Shown: positions 39,907 to 47,184 of the stretch, piece after piece | How the letters are laid out: each line of letters opens with the position of its first letter | Position numbering within the stretch: the stretch's first letter is position 1 | Source of the DNA: an uncultured Corynebacterium sp. | GTDB taxonomy: Bacteria; Actinomycetota; Actinomycetes; Mycobacteriales; Mycobacteriaceae | Reading direction: 5' to 3' | Assembly: GCF_902489365.1 (NCBI RefSeq) | Contig: NZ_CABTZR010000009.1 | Coordinates: 1-47,184 of the forward strand | DNA length: 47,184 nt | The notes under the pieces: generated by a model | Seen by the model: the letters and a program-made list of their open reading frames with translations, nothing else | Told to the model about the DNA's origin: nothing | Databases searched by the model: none | Program-made: the position numbers and the translations under genes

Positions 39907-39939
39907 CCGCCCCAGATATCACTCTGGTGGCGGATTTTT
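39907..39939 (+). terminator. Terminator of lysC-asd, probably bidirectional
   Basis: CCGCCCCAGA (39907-39916) pairs with TCTGGTGGCGG (39923-39933, one bulged T), followed by ATTTTT. The A6 run before the stem would act as the T-run for the convergent transporter gene. Confidence 0.85.
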
Positions 39940-39992
39940 CTTGCATTCAGTGTTGGGCCCGTACCCGGCGCCCCCGCTGAATGCGGGAAACG

Positions 39993-41315
39993 CTAGTCCT
40001 TCGGGACCTCGGGCTTGGTGTGCTCCACAAAGGTCACGGAGGGATCCGGATCCTCGCGGTCGTACTCAATCTCATCGTCGGCCTCGAGTTCTTCATGGAT
40101 CTCATCGGCGACGGTGGAGACGAACTCTTCAGTTTCCATATTGGAGGCCGCTGCCAGTTTGCGCAGCTCGCGCTCGTTCTTCTTGGTGAAGTGCTCGCGC
40201 GGGTCTAGGCGGCGCTTGACCAAGGTGCGGGCGCGCACGCGGCGGTCAGACTCGGAGGTGATCTTGTCACGCTGGGTAATCCAGCTGATGACCATGACAG
40301 CAATCATGAGCAGGCCGATCCAGCCCAGAATCGGGTAGACGCTGGAGACCAACTGCTTGAAGCCGATGAAAGAGAGGATGAAGCCGACGACACAGGCGCC
40401 TGCGTAGACGGGGTAGAAGAGCTTTGGCTTCTTGCGGGTCAGGCGCTTGCCCATGGCGTAGAACATGCCGATGGCGGTGTTGAAGACCATTCCGTAGATG
40501 ATGAAGGTCATGAAGTAACCCAGGACCGGGTTCACGTGGTTGATCAGCGTCAGCACCGGCAGGTCCTGCTTGTAGACTTCCGGCGCCACCATGTAGAGGG
40601 AAACCACGAGGAGAGCGAGCAGAAGCAGGTAGAAGAAGCCACCGATGAGGCCGCCGATGCCTACAGCGCGGTTATCTAGGATGTTGCCGCCGATGACGAT
40701 AGACATTGAGACAGCACACATCACGTTAAGACCGGTGTAGTTCAGCCCGGCCAGCCACCAGTTGCTGAGTGGACTTTCGACGTTGTTGACAGCAAACTCA
40801 TTGGCGCTGGACCAATCCACGTCGGTCACGATGATGGTGTAGCCGGTGGCCAGAACCACGAAGATGATGATGAAGGGCGTAATCGCGCCGATGACAGAGC
40901 TGACCTTGTCCACGTCAAGGAGGCCCACCAGCAGGACGAGAACGAGCATAACGGCGCCGCCCACCCACACGGGAACACTGTCAAACTGCTGGTTGATGGT
41001 GGATCCACCACCGGCGAACATGACGAAGCCGATGGAGAATAGCGTGGCTAGGGTTCCCCAGTCCAAAATTCGGGAGACGATAGGTCCACTGATGCTGTCA
41101 TACACTGCCGTGTGCTCGTCGGCTTGGAAATAGGAGCCAAGCTGCAAAATTGATACGCCCGTAACAATCATGAGAGCGGCGGCGAGAAGCACGCCCCACA
41201 GTCCCATGTTTCCGAAAGCCACGAAGTACTGGAGTGCTTCCTGGCCGGAGGCGAAGCCGGCGCCGACGACGACACCAATGAAGGCCATGGAAATGGCCAC
41301 TGCACGTTTCCACAT
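39993..41315 (-). CDS. YkvI-family membrane protein (APC-superfamily-like transporter)
   Basis: 440 residues. About ten to eleven helices begin at once (MAFIGVVVGAGFASGQEALQYF), and the GAGFASGQE motif is the hallmark of the YkvI family. Internal helices contain the GNILDNRAVGIGGLIGG and NTAIGMFYAMGKRL motifs. From about residue 345 a cytoplasmic, strongly charged tail of about 95 residues follows (KKNERELRKLAAASN, then an acidic end), longer than I would expect for a plain transporter. Function unknown; probably a solute symporter. The 278-bp gap to sigC contains no other gene I can support, and no clear -10 was found for this one. Confidence 0.85.
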   Translation of the reverse strand: MWKRAVAISMAFIGVVVGAGFASGQEALQYFVAFGNMGLWGVLLAAALMIVTGVSILQLGSYFQADEHTAVYDSISGPIVSRILDWGTLATLFSIGFVMFAGGGSTINQQFDSVPVWVGGAVMLVLVLLVGLLDVDKVSSVIGAITPFIIIFVVLATGYTIIVTDVDWSSANEFAVNNVESPLSNWWLAGLNYTGLNVMCAVSMSIVIGGNILDNRAVGIGGLIGGFFYLLLLALLVVSLYMVAPEVYKQDLPVLTLINHVNPVLGYFMTFIIYGMVFNTAIGMFYAMGKRLTRKKPKLFYPVYAGACVVGFILSFIGFKQLVSSVYPILGWIGLLMIAVMVISWITQRDKITSESDRRVRARTLVKRRLDPREHFTKKNERELRKLAAASNMETEEFVSTVADEIHEELEADDEIEYDREDPDPSVTFVEHTKPEVPKD

Positions 41316-41593
41316 AAAGTAAAGAGGTCTCTCAATCTCACACGCGCCGGGGGAATGCCATCACAACCCAAGGTGTGGTGCGGGCAACTGGGAAAGCCTC
41401 GCGGGCCCGGTTCGACTATCGATTTATCACGTGTGCCTCGGAAAAGATTATGCGTGGGCGATAGGTATTTTCCAACTGAAACTGCGGTTTCTTCAGTAGT
41501 AAGCAGTGGTGGGGGTGCGAGAATGCGCCGTTTGGTGCATGTAGGTGCAGGTTCCGAGTCTGTTCCAGGCCTTTTGTAACGGCTCGATAACGA

Positions 41594-42142
41594 TTAGCCG
41601 CGTTGGTCGATTAAGTCCTTCCGGGCGCGGGCCACGCGGGAGCGGATCGTGCCAACGCGAACCCCGGCGATCTTCGCGGCCTCCTCGTAGGTATAGCCCA
41701 GCACTTGGGTCAGGATGAGGGCTTCGCGGCGGTCTTCTGGGAGGGCGTCGATAAGCGCACGGGCGTCGATCCACTCGCTCCACGTGCCGGCGTTTTCGGG
41801 AGTCGCGGCAAGGGCGGCGGCATCCTCGTACTCGGTGGCGGACTTGCGCGGGCGCGCCATGTCATGGCGGATGTTATCTACCCACACGCGGCGCGCAAGC
41901 GAAAGCAGCCATGTGCGTGCTGAGGAGCGTGCGGCGAAGCGGGGGAGTGCGCCGATGACGCGCAGATAGGTCTCTTGGGTGAGATCGTCCGCAATGTCCG
42001 GGCCGCCGAGGTGGGCGAGCAGGCGCCAAACATCATCTTGGGTGGACTTAATGAACTCCGTGAGCGCTGCGCGATCGCCACGGCCCGCTTTGAGGGCGAG
42101 GTCGGTGACGCGCGCATCGTCGCGCTCGGAGTGTCGTTTCAC
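41594..42142 (-). CDS. sigC: ECF sigma factor SigC
   Basis: 182 residues. Region 2 (about 30-95, DDLTQETYLRVIGALPRF and RTWLLSLARRVWVDNIR) and region 4 (about 125-178, LPEDRREALILTQVLGYTYEEAAKIAGVRVGTIRSRVARAR) are clear for an extracytoplasmic-function sigma factor. The position between the YkvI-type gene and katA is that of C. glutamicum sigC, which controls the cytochrome bd branch. No anti-sigma gene is adjacent. GTG at 42142 has TAAGTT 7 nt upstream, predicting a leaderless mRNA. The GGGAG in that spacer is too close to act as a Shine-Dalgarno. Confidence 0.9.
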   Translation of the reverse strand: MKRHSERDDARVTDLALKAGRGDRAALTEFIKSTQDDVWRLLAHLGGPDIADDLTQETYLRVIGALPRFAARSSARTWLLSLARRVWVDNIRHDMARPRKSATEYEDAAALAATPENAGTWSEWIDARALIDALPEDRREALILTQVLGYTYEEAAKIAGVRVGTIRSRVARARKDLIDQRG

Positions 42143-42149
42143 CTCCCAT

Positions 42150-42155
42150 AACTTA
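42150..42155 (-). promoter_or_regulatory. -10 box TAAGTT, leaderless start of sigC
   Basis: TAAGTT on the minus strand with a 7-nt spacer (ATGGGAG) to the GTG start codon. Confidence 0.5.
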
Positions 42156-42224
42156 CCAGTCGGGGGAGGTGGGATTTGGGCACCTCGGTGTTAAGGCTAT
42201 GACCTCTGGCAACCTTAAAAACTG

Positions 42225-42253
42225 TTGCGCAGGTCATTTTTTATGGGTAGTCT
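42225..42253 (+). promoter_or_regulatory. Promoter of katA
   Basis: -35 TTGCGC (42225-42230), 17-nt spacer, -10 TAGTCT (42248-42253). Transcription would start near 42260, just before the inverted repeat. A second -10-like TAATGT (42273-42278) lies within the repeat. Confidence 0.45.
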
Positions 42254-42268
42254 ATGAAAGGTCCGTGA

Positions 42269-42293
42269 TTGATAATGTAAAGCAAATTATCAA
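42269..42293 (+). promoter_or_regulatory. Candidate operator (OxyR-type) before katA
   Basis: Perfect 8-bp inverted repeat TTGATAAT - 9 nt - ATTATCAA between the predicted start point and the Shine-Dalgarno AGGAGG (42301-42306). The size and AT-rich symmetry fit a LysR-type site. OxyR is known to repress katA in C. glutamicum, and a site downstream of the start fits repression. Identity of the protein is inference. Confidence 0.5.
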
Positions 42294-42316
42294 CCGATCT
42301 AGGAGGCATTAACCCC

Positions 42317-43873
42317 ATGACTAACGCTTCGAATGAGTCCGCGGCAGACAAGGTTCTAGACAAGGGGCAGCGCGCCCCGGGCGGCCCGAACACTACTCGC
42401 CCCTCCGGTCAGCCGGTTGCTACTGAAAACACCAGCATCACCGTTGGCCAGAACGGCCCGGTAGTGCTCAATGACATCCACCTGATTGAGAAGCTGGCGC
42501 ACTTCAACCGTGAGCGCGTGCCGGAGCGCACCCCGCACGCTAAGGGTCACGGCGCTTTTGGTGAGCTGCACGTTACCGAGGATGTCTCCGCCTACACCAA
42601 GGCAAAGCTCTTCCAGAAGGGCACCGTGACCCCAATGATGGGTCGCTTCTCTACCGTTGCCGGCGAGCAGGGCTCCCCGGATACCTGGCGTGACGTCCAC
42701 GGCTTCGCGCTGCGCTTCTACACTGAGGACGGCAACTACGACATCGTGGGTAATAACACCCCGGTCTTCTTTATCCGTGATGGCATTAAGTTCCCGGACT
42801 TTATCCACTCCCAGAAGCGTCTGGGTGCCAACGGCCTGCGCGATGCTGACATGCAGTGGGATTTCTGGACCCGCAACCCGGAGACCACCCATCAGGTGAC
42901 CTACCTTATGGGTGACCGCGGTACCCCGAAGACCACCCGCCACCAGAATGGCTACGGCTCCCACACCTTCCAGTGGGTCAACGAGTCCGGCGATGCCTTC
43001 TGGGTGAAGTACCACTTCAAGACCCGCCAGGGCGTGGAGAACTTCACCGACGCTGAGGCTACGGAGATGGCCGGAAAGAACGCGGACTACCATCGCGAGG
43101 ACCTCTACAACGCCATCGAGGAAGGCAACTTCCCGGTCTGGGACGTTAAGGTTCAGATCATGCCGGTGGCAGAGGCCGAGGAGTACCGCTTCAACCCCTT
43201 CGACCTCACCAAAACTTGGTCCAAGAAGGATTACCCGCTGGTGGACGTCGGATACTTCGTGCTCAACCGCAACCCGCGCAACTTCTTCGCGCAGATTGAG
43301 CAGGTGGCCCTGGATCCCTCTAATATCGTCCCGGGCATTGGCCTGTCCCCGGACAAGATGCTGCAGGCACGCGTCTTTGCGTACTCCGACCAGCAGCGCT
43401 ACCGCATTGGGCCGAACTACAAGCAGCTGCCGGTGAACCAGCCGCTCAACCAGGTCAACACCTACGAGCACGAGGGCCCGATGCAGTACCTGTTCAACGC
43501 CCCGGAGGATCCGGTCTACTCCCCGAACCGCCACGCCAAGGGCGGCGGCTACCTGGATGGCGATGAGAACCTGCGCTTCAAGGAGCAGGAGACCACCACC
43601 GCCCCGGACCTCTACGTAAACCCGGACCCGGCCGGTATTGACCTGGTCCGCGCACCGTATATCCACCACGCTGAAGACAATGACACCGTGCAGGCCACCG
43701 ATCTGTACGAGAATGTCTACGACGATGGCGCCAAGGAGCGCCTGGCGGACAACATCACCAACGCTATGGCCGGTGTGTCCCCGGAGACCGAGGAGCGCGT
43801 CTACGCCTACTGGGATGCAGTCTCCCCGCAGCTGGGCAAGCGCGTGCGCGAGCTCTTCGCGGAGAAGAAGTAA
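42317..43873 (+). CDS. katA: Monofunctional haem catalase
   Basis: 518 residues, a small-subunit (clade 3) catalase that turns hydrogen peroxide into water and oxygen. Active-site H74 in ERTPHAKGHGAFG, the VGNNTPVFFIRDGIKFPDFIHSQKR region with the catalytic Asn, the NPFDLTKTW haem-pocket block, and haem-ligand Y356 in RVFAYSDQQRYR are present. AGGAGG lies 10 nt before ATG. Codon choice is strongly biased, as expected of a highly expressed gene. It is flanked by its own promoter and a strong terminator and so is monocistronic. Confidence 0.97.
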   Translation: MTNASNESAADKVLDKGQRAPGGPNTTRPSGQPVATENTSITVGQNGPVVLNDIHLIEKLAHFNRERVPERTPHAKGHGAFGELHVTEDVSAYTKAKLFQKGTVTPMMGRFSTVAGEQGSPDTWRDVHGFALRFYTEDGNYDIVGNNTPVFFIRDGIKFPDFIHSQKRLGANGLRDADMQWDFWTRNPETTHQVTYLMGDRGTPKTTRHQNGYGSHTFQWVNESGDAFWVKYHFKTRQGVENFTDAEATEMAGKNADYHREDLYNAIEEGNFPVWDVKVQIMPVAEAEEYRFNPFDLTKTWSKKDYPLVDVGYFVLNRNPRNFFAQIEQVALDPSNIVPGIGLSPDKMLQARVFAYSDQQRYRIGPNYKQLPVNQPLNQVNTYEHEGPMQYLFNAPEDPVYSPNRHAKGGGYLDGDENLRFKEQETTTAPDLYVNPDPAGIDLVRAPYIHHAEDNDTVQATDLYENVYDDGAKERLADNITNAMAGVSPETEERVYAYWDAVSPQLGKRVRELFAEKK

Positions 43874-43900
43874 TCCTTTAGCGCGAGTGTGCTAACACGG

Positions 43901-43942
43901 GCCCCGCTAGTGACCGAAGAACACGGTACTGGCGGGGCTTTT
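43901..43942 (+). terminator. Terminator of katA
   Basis: GCCCCGCTAGT (43901-43911) pairs with ACTGGCGGGGC (43928-43938, one G-U). An inner ACCG/CGGT pair and a TTTT tail follow. Confidence 0.9.
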
Positions 43943-43977
43943 CCGCGCGCCTGACCGCTTTTGCCCAGCGTGGGCGA

Positions 43978-43983
43978 TAGTTT
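43978..43983 (+). promoter_or_regulatory. -10 box TAGTTT, leaderless start of the YhgE-like gene
   Basis: TAGTTT followed by 7 nt (CTTTTAC) and ATG 43991. No Shine-Dalgarno sequence lies near this ATG. Confidence 0.5.
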
Positions 43984-43990
43984 CTTTTAC

Positions 43991-45442
43991 ATGACCTCAC
44001 GCCTTGCCACTCCTGCTGACGCTAACCGGAAGGTTGGCACCCGCGCACTCCTTCTCGCCCTCGTGCTCATCGTGCCGCTTGTTATTGGCGCGGTTGTTGC
44101 CACCGTGTCCGAGTGGCAGCCAGCCGAAGCCTGGTCCCAGGAGCAGGCGGGTGCGCCCAGCGATGGCACCATCGATCCCGCTGAGCTTTACGACGTCGCC
44201 CGTGCCCTCAGCGAAGCCAATGCCCAGGCGGGATTCCTGGCGAGCGGCGCGCAGCAGCTTGCCGACGGCACCGGTGAGCTGAAGGATGGCGCCGGTGAAC
44301 TGGGCGGCGGAGTGGACAAACTGGCCGGCGGCTCGCAGGAGCTATACGACGGCCTCGTACAGCTGCAATCCGGCACCGCCCAGCTGGGCAACGGTGCTAC
44401 GGAGCTGGCCGACGGCGTCGGCGGCGCCGTCGACCAAGTCGTGGGCCTGGGCGTGGTCCGCGGACAGATCCTGCAGGCCATCGATGGCACCCTCAAGGAC
44501 TTGGAAGGAAACAACTCGGCGGAGGCGAAGAATATCCGCTCGCAGCTCGGTGATCTGCGCAGCCAAGTGGAGAACTTCCAGTTTGACCAGTCCATTCAGG
44601 ATCAACTGACGCAGCTGAAGGATGGCTCGCGCGAGCTCTCCAACCAGCTGGCCGTGAGCGGCTACGCCTACCACGATGGCGTCTACCAAGCTACGGAGGG
44701 CGCAAAGCAGCTCAATGCCGGTATTGGCGAGCTCAACTCCAAGGTCGATGAGGCCTTGCAAGGTGTGGACAAGCTCGTTGCCGGCGCAGAGAAGGTAGAC
44801 GGCATGGCTCAGCAGAACCGGTCCAAGGTGCAGGGCGCGCAGCGTGCCTTGCCCACCGTAGCTGGACCAGCTGAGGGCGATAACGCGCCTGCCCAGCTGC
44901 TCAGCCCCATCGTGGCCATGCTCCTCGCGGCTATCGCCGTCTTGGGCGGCGGGGTTATCGGAGCGCTGCTGACGCGAGTGGAGCGCCGTATCCTGGCATT
45001 GCTGGGCGGTGCGGTGCTGATCGGCGTCGTGGTAGGGCTGCTCGTAGCACTCCTGGCGACTGGCGGAACCGCCGCGGCCGTGGCGTGGGCGGGGCTCGCG
45101 GCGGCGGGGGCCGGGGTGGCGTCGGCAAGCATTGTGTACGCACTCGTGCGCGGACTGGGACTCGCTGGTTGGGGCTTAGGCAGCGTGCTTGGCGTAGCCC
45201 AGGTGGGCGTCGTGGGATGGGCGTGGAAAGCGGCCTCGACGGGAACCGATCTCAACGCCGCGATGAGTGCGCTTGTGCACCTCTTTCCCATGCAGTGGGC
45301 AACCTCCGCCATCACCGTGGCAGGCAATGGGGGACAGTCCCCACAGCTGTGGACCGCGCTGGCTATTTTGGGGGTAATTTCCATCGCGGCATTCGGCCTC
45401 GTGGGGGCACCCGCTAGGCACTCAGAAAACGGAAAAGCCTAG
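43991..45442 (+). CDS. YhgE/Pip-like membrane protein with Leu-x-x-Gly heptads
   Basis: 483 residues. One N-terminal helix (about 19-40), a large extracytoplasmic region, then about five to six C-terminal helices (from about 300). The extracytoplasmic part has runs of seven-residue LADGTGE, LKDGAGE, LGGGVDK and LAGGSQE units, the x-x-x-Leu-x-x-Gly heptads of the YhgE/Pip family. These are found in phage-receptor, type VII-linked and ABC-2-like membrane proteins. It probably forms a long coiled coil outside the membrane. I start at ATG 43991, set by the leaderless box, and not at 43961. Normal YhgE proteins are longer, so this is a compact member. Role unknown. Confidence 0.8.
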   Translation: MTSRLATPADANRKVGTRALLLALVLIVPLVIGAVVATVSEWQPAEAWSQEQAGAPSDGTIDPAELYDVARALSEANAQAGFLASGAQQLADGTGELKDGAGELGGGVDKLAGGSQELYDGLVQLQSGTAQLGNGATELADGVGGAVDQVVGLGVVRGQILQAIDGTLKDLEGNNSAEAKNIRSQLGDLRSQVENFQFDQSIQDQLTQLKDGSRELSNQLAVSGYAYHDGVYQATEGAKQLNAGIGELNSKVDEALQGVDKLVAGAEKVDGMAQQNRSKVQGAQRALPTVAGPAEGDNAPAQLLSPIVAMLLAAIAVLGGGVIGALLTRVERRILALLGGAVLIGVVVGLLVALLATGGTAAAVAWAGLAAAGAGVASASIVYALVRGLGLAGWGLGSVLGVAQVGVVGWAWKAASTGTDLNAAMSALVHLFPMQWATSAITVAGNGGQSPQLWTALAILGVISIAAFGLVGAPARHSENGKA

Positions 45443-45531
45443 CTCAAAGGCCTGCATGTGAAGCATCGACTGAGCGGGGAGAAGCGTTACAGAGTTTTTG
45501 AAGATTTATCTACCGTTGCGAGGGGAAATAG

Positions 45532-45540
45532 TGCTAAAGT
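45532..45540 (+). promoter_or_regulatory. Extended -10 promoter of the structured leader
   Basis: TGCTAAAGT: a TG-n extension before TAAAGT. Transcription would start around 45547-45549, exactly at the first stem of the leader. No convincing -35 was seen, as is common with extended -10 sites. Confidence 0.45.
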
Positions 45541-45548
45541 GAGAATCG

Positions 45549-45688
45549 CTCACAAAGCCTACTTAGGGGGTAGGCAAACGGTTTCTCCAATCCGTTGTGA
45601 GTGATAGGGAATAGGGGCGACGCGGCTGCTGTAGGGGCACCGCGTCGTTTCCAATTTTCGGGGGTAAAATTGGCGGCACCCAACGCCG
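45549..45688 (+). ncRNA. Densely structured 5' leader, unknown class
   Basis: Consecutive stems fill the stretch. The outer stem CTCACA (45549-45554) with TGTGAG (45596-45601) encloses GCCTAC (45557-45562)/GTAGGC (45570-45575) and ACGG (45578-45581)/CCGT (45592-45595), a possible three-way junction. Then CGACGCGG (45618-45625)/CCGCGTCG (45640-45647), CCAATTTT (45651-45658)/AAAATTGG (45666-45673), and CGGC (45674-45677)/GCCG (45685-45688) follow. The Shine-Dalgarno GGAGA of the next gene follows at 45696-45700. It matches no riboswitch consensus I know. It may be a cis-regulatory leader or a small RNA. Confidence 0.5.
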
Positions 45689-45706
45689 AAGAATTGGAGA
45701 ATCACC

Positions 45707-47184
45707 GTGACCGACTCTCGCGATATCAAACCTTTTGCCGCCAGCCGTGGTCCCAAAATAACGTCAGTCGGCGCTATCGTCGGTGCAGTAGTGGCGGGTG
45801 GTCTGCTGCTCGGAGGCATTGGTGCGGGCGCGAGCTTGGCGGTGTTTGATGAGCCGGAGCGTTCCGATTTTCTCATGCAGCCCGCGCAGCGTGAGGTGCA
45901 GGTTGACATCATGGACCCCGACGATGTGTTGACCCCGGAGGAGGAAGAGCGCATGCTTGGCGATGTCTCCCGGATCGCCGCCCCCGATGTAGTGCAGGAG
46001 CTGCACTACATGGTCTTTGCCAAGAACAAAGAAAACGTCAACGACTCCGTGGAGGAGTACCTGCGCGATCATCACCCGGAGCTCATCGGCAAGGATAAGT
46101 TTGCTGATGGTCAGGTCTTCGTCGGTGTGGGCCTCGATCCGCGCCAAGCCTTCATCTTCGCGGGTGAGGACGTGGCCGATCGAATGAAGCTGCGCAAGGG
46201 TGACAGCCATTTGGAGCAGTCCATTGAAGCTATTAAGCCGGGCGTGCGGGATGACAACATTCCGGCTGGTCTCTTTGCGGGTGCGGCGGCAGCGATCGAC
46301 GTGGACCGTGCTGCGGATACCCAGTTTGAAAGTGCTCAAGATGACCGCGTTGGGGCGGCCATTGGCCTTGGGGTAGCGGGACTGAGCGTTGGTGGCGTGG
46401 GTGCGGGCATCGTTGGCGGTACTCGCCGCAGCCGGCAGAAGAAGGCGCAGCAAGCGCGCGAGGATTGGGACTACGTGTCGCAGACCTATACCGATGTGGC
46501 ACAGCGCCTGAGGGAGATCGATATCCGGGCGCACTCGCTGCAATCGGGACTGGTGGATGAGCGCCTACGTGAGGACTGGGAGGGCCTGCGCGATGACTTC
46601 CTCGCTATCGACTCCCAGGTAGGCTCGCTGATGTCGATACCGGCCGATGCGCCGGATGACCAGTTTCGCTCGCATGCTGAGCCCATCGCTCACGCGCGCG
46701 AACTGTGTGAGCGCGTGGAAACCGCCGAAGTCAACATTGAAAAGCTGCACCGAATCGAAGACGCTGATGTCGATGCCCGCCGCTTCGAGCTCTACGAGTT
46801 GGGTAAAGACCTAGCTCAGGCGGGTTACCTAGCGGCGGATATCGACTCGTCTCTGGAGCGTCACGCCAAGGAGCTGGAAGACGCCGCCGTGGCCCTGTCC
46901 AAGGAGCCAAACCACCCGCAGTTCATGGAGCGCTACTTGGAGCTTTTGGACCGCTCTGCGCTCTTGTCGGAGTACCTGCAAGCGCAGCTGCAGAAGCGCA
47001 ACGAGGCCGATGAGCGCCCAGAGCGCACGCGCATCTATGACTCCAACTTCTTCGCCGGTTCCGGCTACCACGGCTATGTGCCCTTCTACGTTGTGAGCAC
47101 CTGGGACAGCGATGCCACCACCGCCCGCGAAAGCTCCTCCAGCAGCGGCGGCGTCAACAGCGGGTTTAGCTCGGGCTTTTCCGG
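45707..47184 (+). CDS. DUF5129/TPM-like membrane protein, cut by the window end
   Basis: 492 codons are visible with no stop before the window ends. GTG 45707 follows GGAGA by 6 nt. One helix near the N-terminus (about 18-42) is followed by a domain (about 65-200, EEEERMLGDVSRIAAPDVV, GQVFVGVGLDPRQAFIFAG). That domain resembles the TPM fold seen in actinobacterial DUF5129 proteins. A Gly-rich second helix (about 203-228), a basic stop (RRSRQKK) and a long helical, coiled-coil cytoplasmic part (about 240-455) follow. Near the visible end are Ser/Gly-rich repeats (SSGGVNSGFSSGF), again as in TPM proteins. DUF5129 is from memory; function unknown. Confidence 0.75.
   Translation, partial: MTDSRDIKPFAASRGPKITSVGAIVGAVVAGGLLLGGIGAGASLAVFDEPERSDFLMQPAQREVQVDIMDPDDVLTPEEEERMLGDVSRIAAPDVVQELHYMVFAKNKENVNDSVEEYLRDHHPELIGKDKFADGQVFVGVGLDPRQAFIFAGEDVADRMKLRKGDSHLEQSIEAIKPGVRDDNIPAGLFAGAAAAIDVDRAADTQFESAQDDRVGAAIGLGVAGLSVGGVGAGIVGGTRRSRQKKAQQAREDWDYVSQTYTDVAQRLREIDIRAHSLQSGLVDERLREDWEGLRDDFLAIDSQVGSLMSIPADAPDDQFRSHAEPIAHARELCERVETAEVNIEKLHRIEDADVDARRFELYELGKDLAQAGYLAADIDSSLERHAKELEDAAVALSKEPNHPQFMERYLELLDRSALLSEYLQAQLQKRNEADERPERTRIYDSNFFAGSGYHGYVPFYVVSTWDSDATTARESSSSSGGVNSGFSSGFS

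Noticed and set aside
41355..41579. 74-codon plus-strand frame in the gap between the YkvI-type gene and sigC
   Set aside because: No Shine-Dalgarno or -10 at the right distance, and composition unlike neighbouring genes.
45549..45647. 6C small RNA on the minus strand
   Set aside because: Two hairpins have C-rich loops when read on the minus strand, but neither shows the required run of six C, and no T-tailed terminator follows in that direction. Kept as an Rfam check only.

Overview
The window comes from a high-GC actinobacterium, almost certainly a Corynebacterium. The evidence is the gene order aspT, SUFU-like, dnaX, ybaB, recR, gatD/murT, DnaQ-like, leuA, lysC-asd, sigC, katA, which matches from memory the C. 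glutamicum chromosome. The lysC gene with its in-frame beta start, the C. glutamicum-like LeuA N-terminus, and the -10 boxes of TANNNT type with many leaderless starts point the same way. Species was not determined.

Layout. (1) 1-16805, plus strand: nine tightly packed genes forming one apparent operon whose first gene lies close to the window edge. They encode a Pro/Gly-rich 3-TM protein, a secreted and membrane-anchored vWA protein, a 1222-aa tubulin/FtsZ-like protein, a 945-aa two-TM protein, a 787-aa beta-rich protein with a Gln/Tyr/Asn-rich tail, a GAP1-N2-like protein, a cytoplasmic vWA protein, a P-loop GTPase and a 4-TM protein. This is the most unusual part of the window. I read it as an uncharacterised membrane-associated cytomotive/GTPase apparatus. 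Its component families were discussed separately as FtsZ-like membrane-remodelling proteins and as parts of GTPase-centred conflict systems. (2) 16.8-19.5 kb: a convergent unknown alpha-helical protein gene, gluQ and a small acidic protein gene. (3) 19.5-20.2 kb: a short AT-richer insert with a VOC-family gene, a perfect 17-bp inverted repeat and a tRNA-Ser at its right edge. (4) 20.4-26.3 kb: 4.5S (SRP) RNA, aspT, a SUFU-domain gene, dnaX, ybaB and recR. (5) 26.3-27.3 kb: an AT-rich DUF3800 gene inserted between recR and gatD. (6) 27.3-35 kb, minus strand: gatD-murT (lipid II amidation), a degenerate DnaQ-like/BRCT protein with an Arg/Gly/Asn-rich tail, a Pro/Thr-rich single-span protein and leuA. 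(7) 35.3-41.3 kb: a PIG-V-like mannosyltransferase, a DMT transporter, lysC-asd (first two steps of the aspartate pathway) and a YkvI-type transporter. (8) 41.6-47.2 kb: sigC, katA, a YhgE/Pip-like membrane protein, and a DUF5129/TPM-like gene that runs off the window and is preceded by a densely structured leader.

Eight genes have a -10-like hexamer exactly 7 nt (one case 8 nt) before the start codon, which predicts leaderless mRNAs and was used to choose several starts. No CRISPR array, prophage, insertion-sequence transposase or rRNA was seen.
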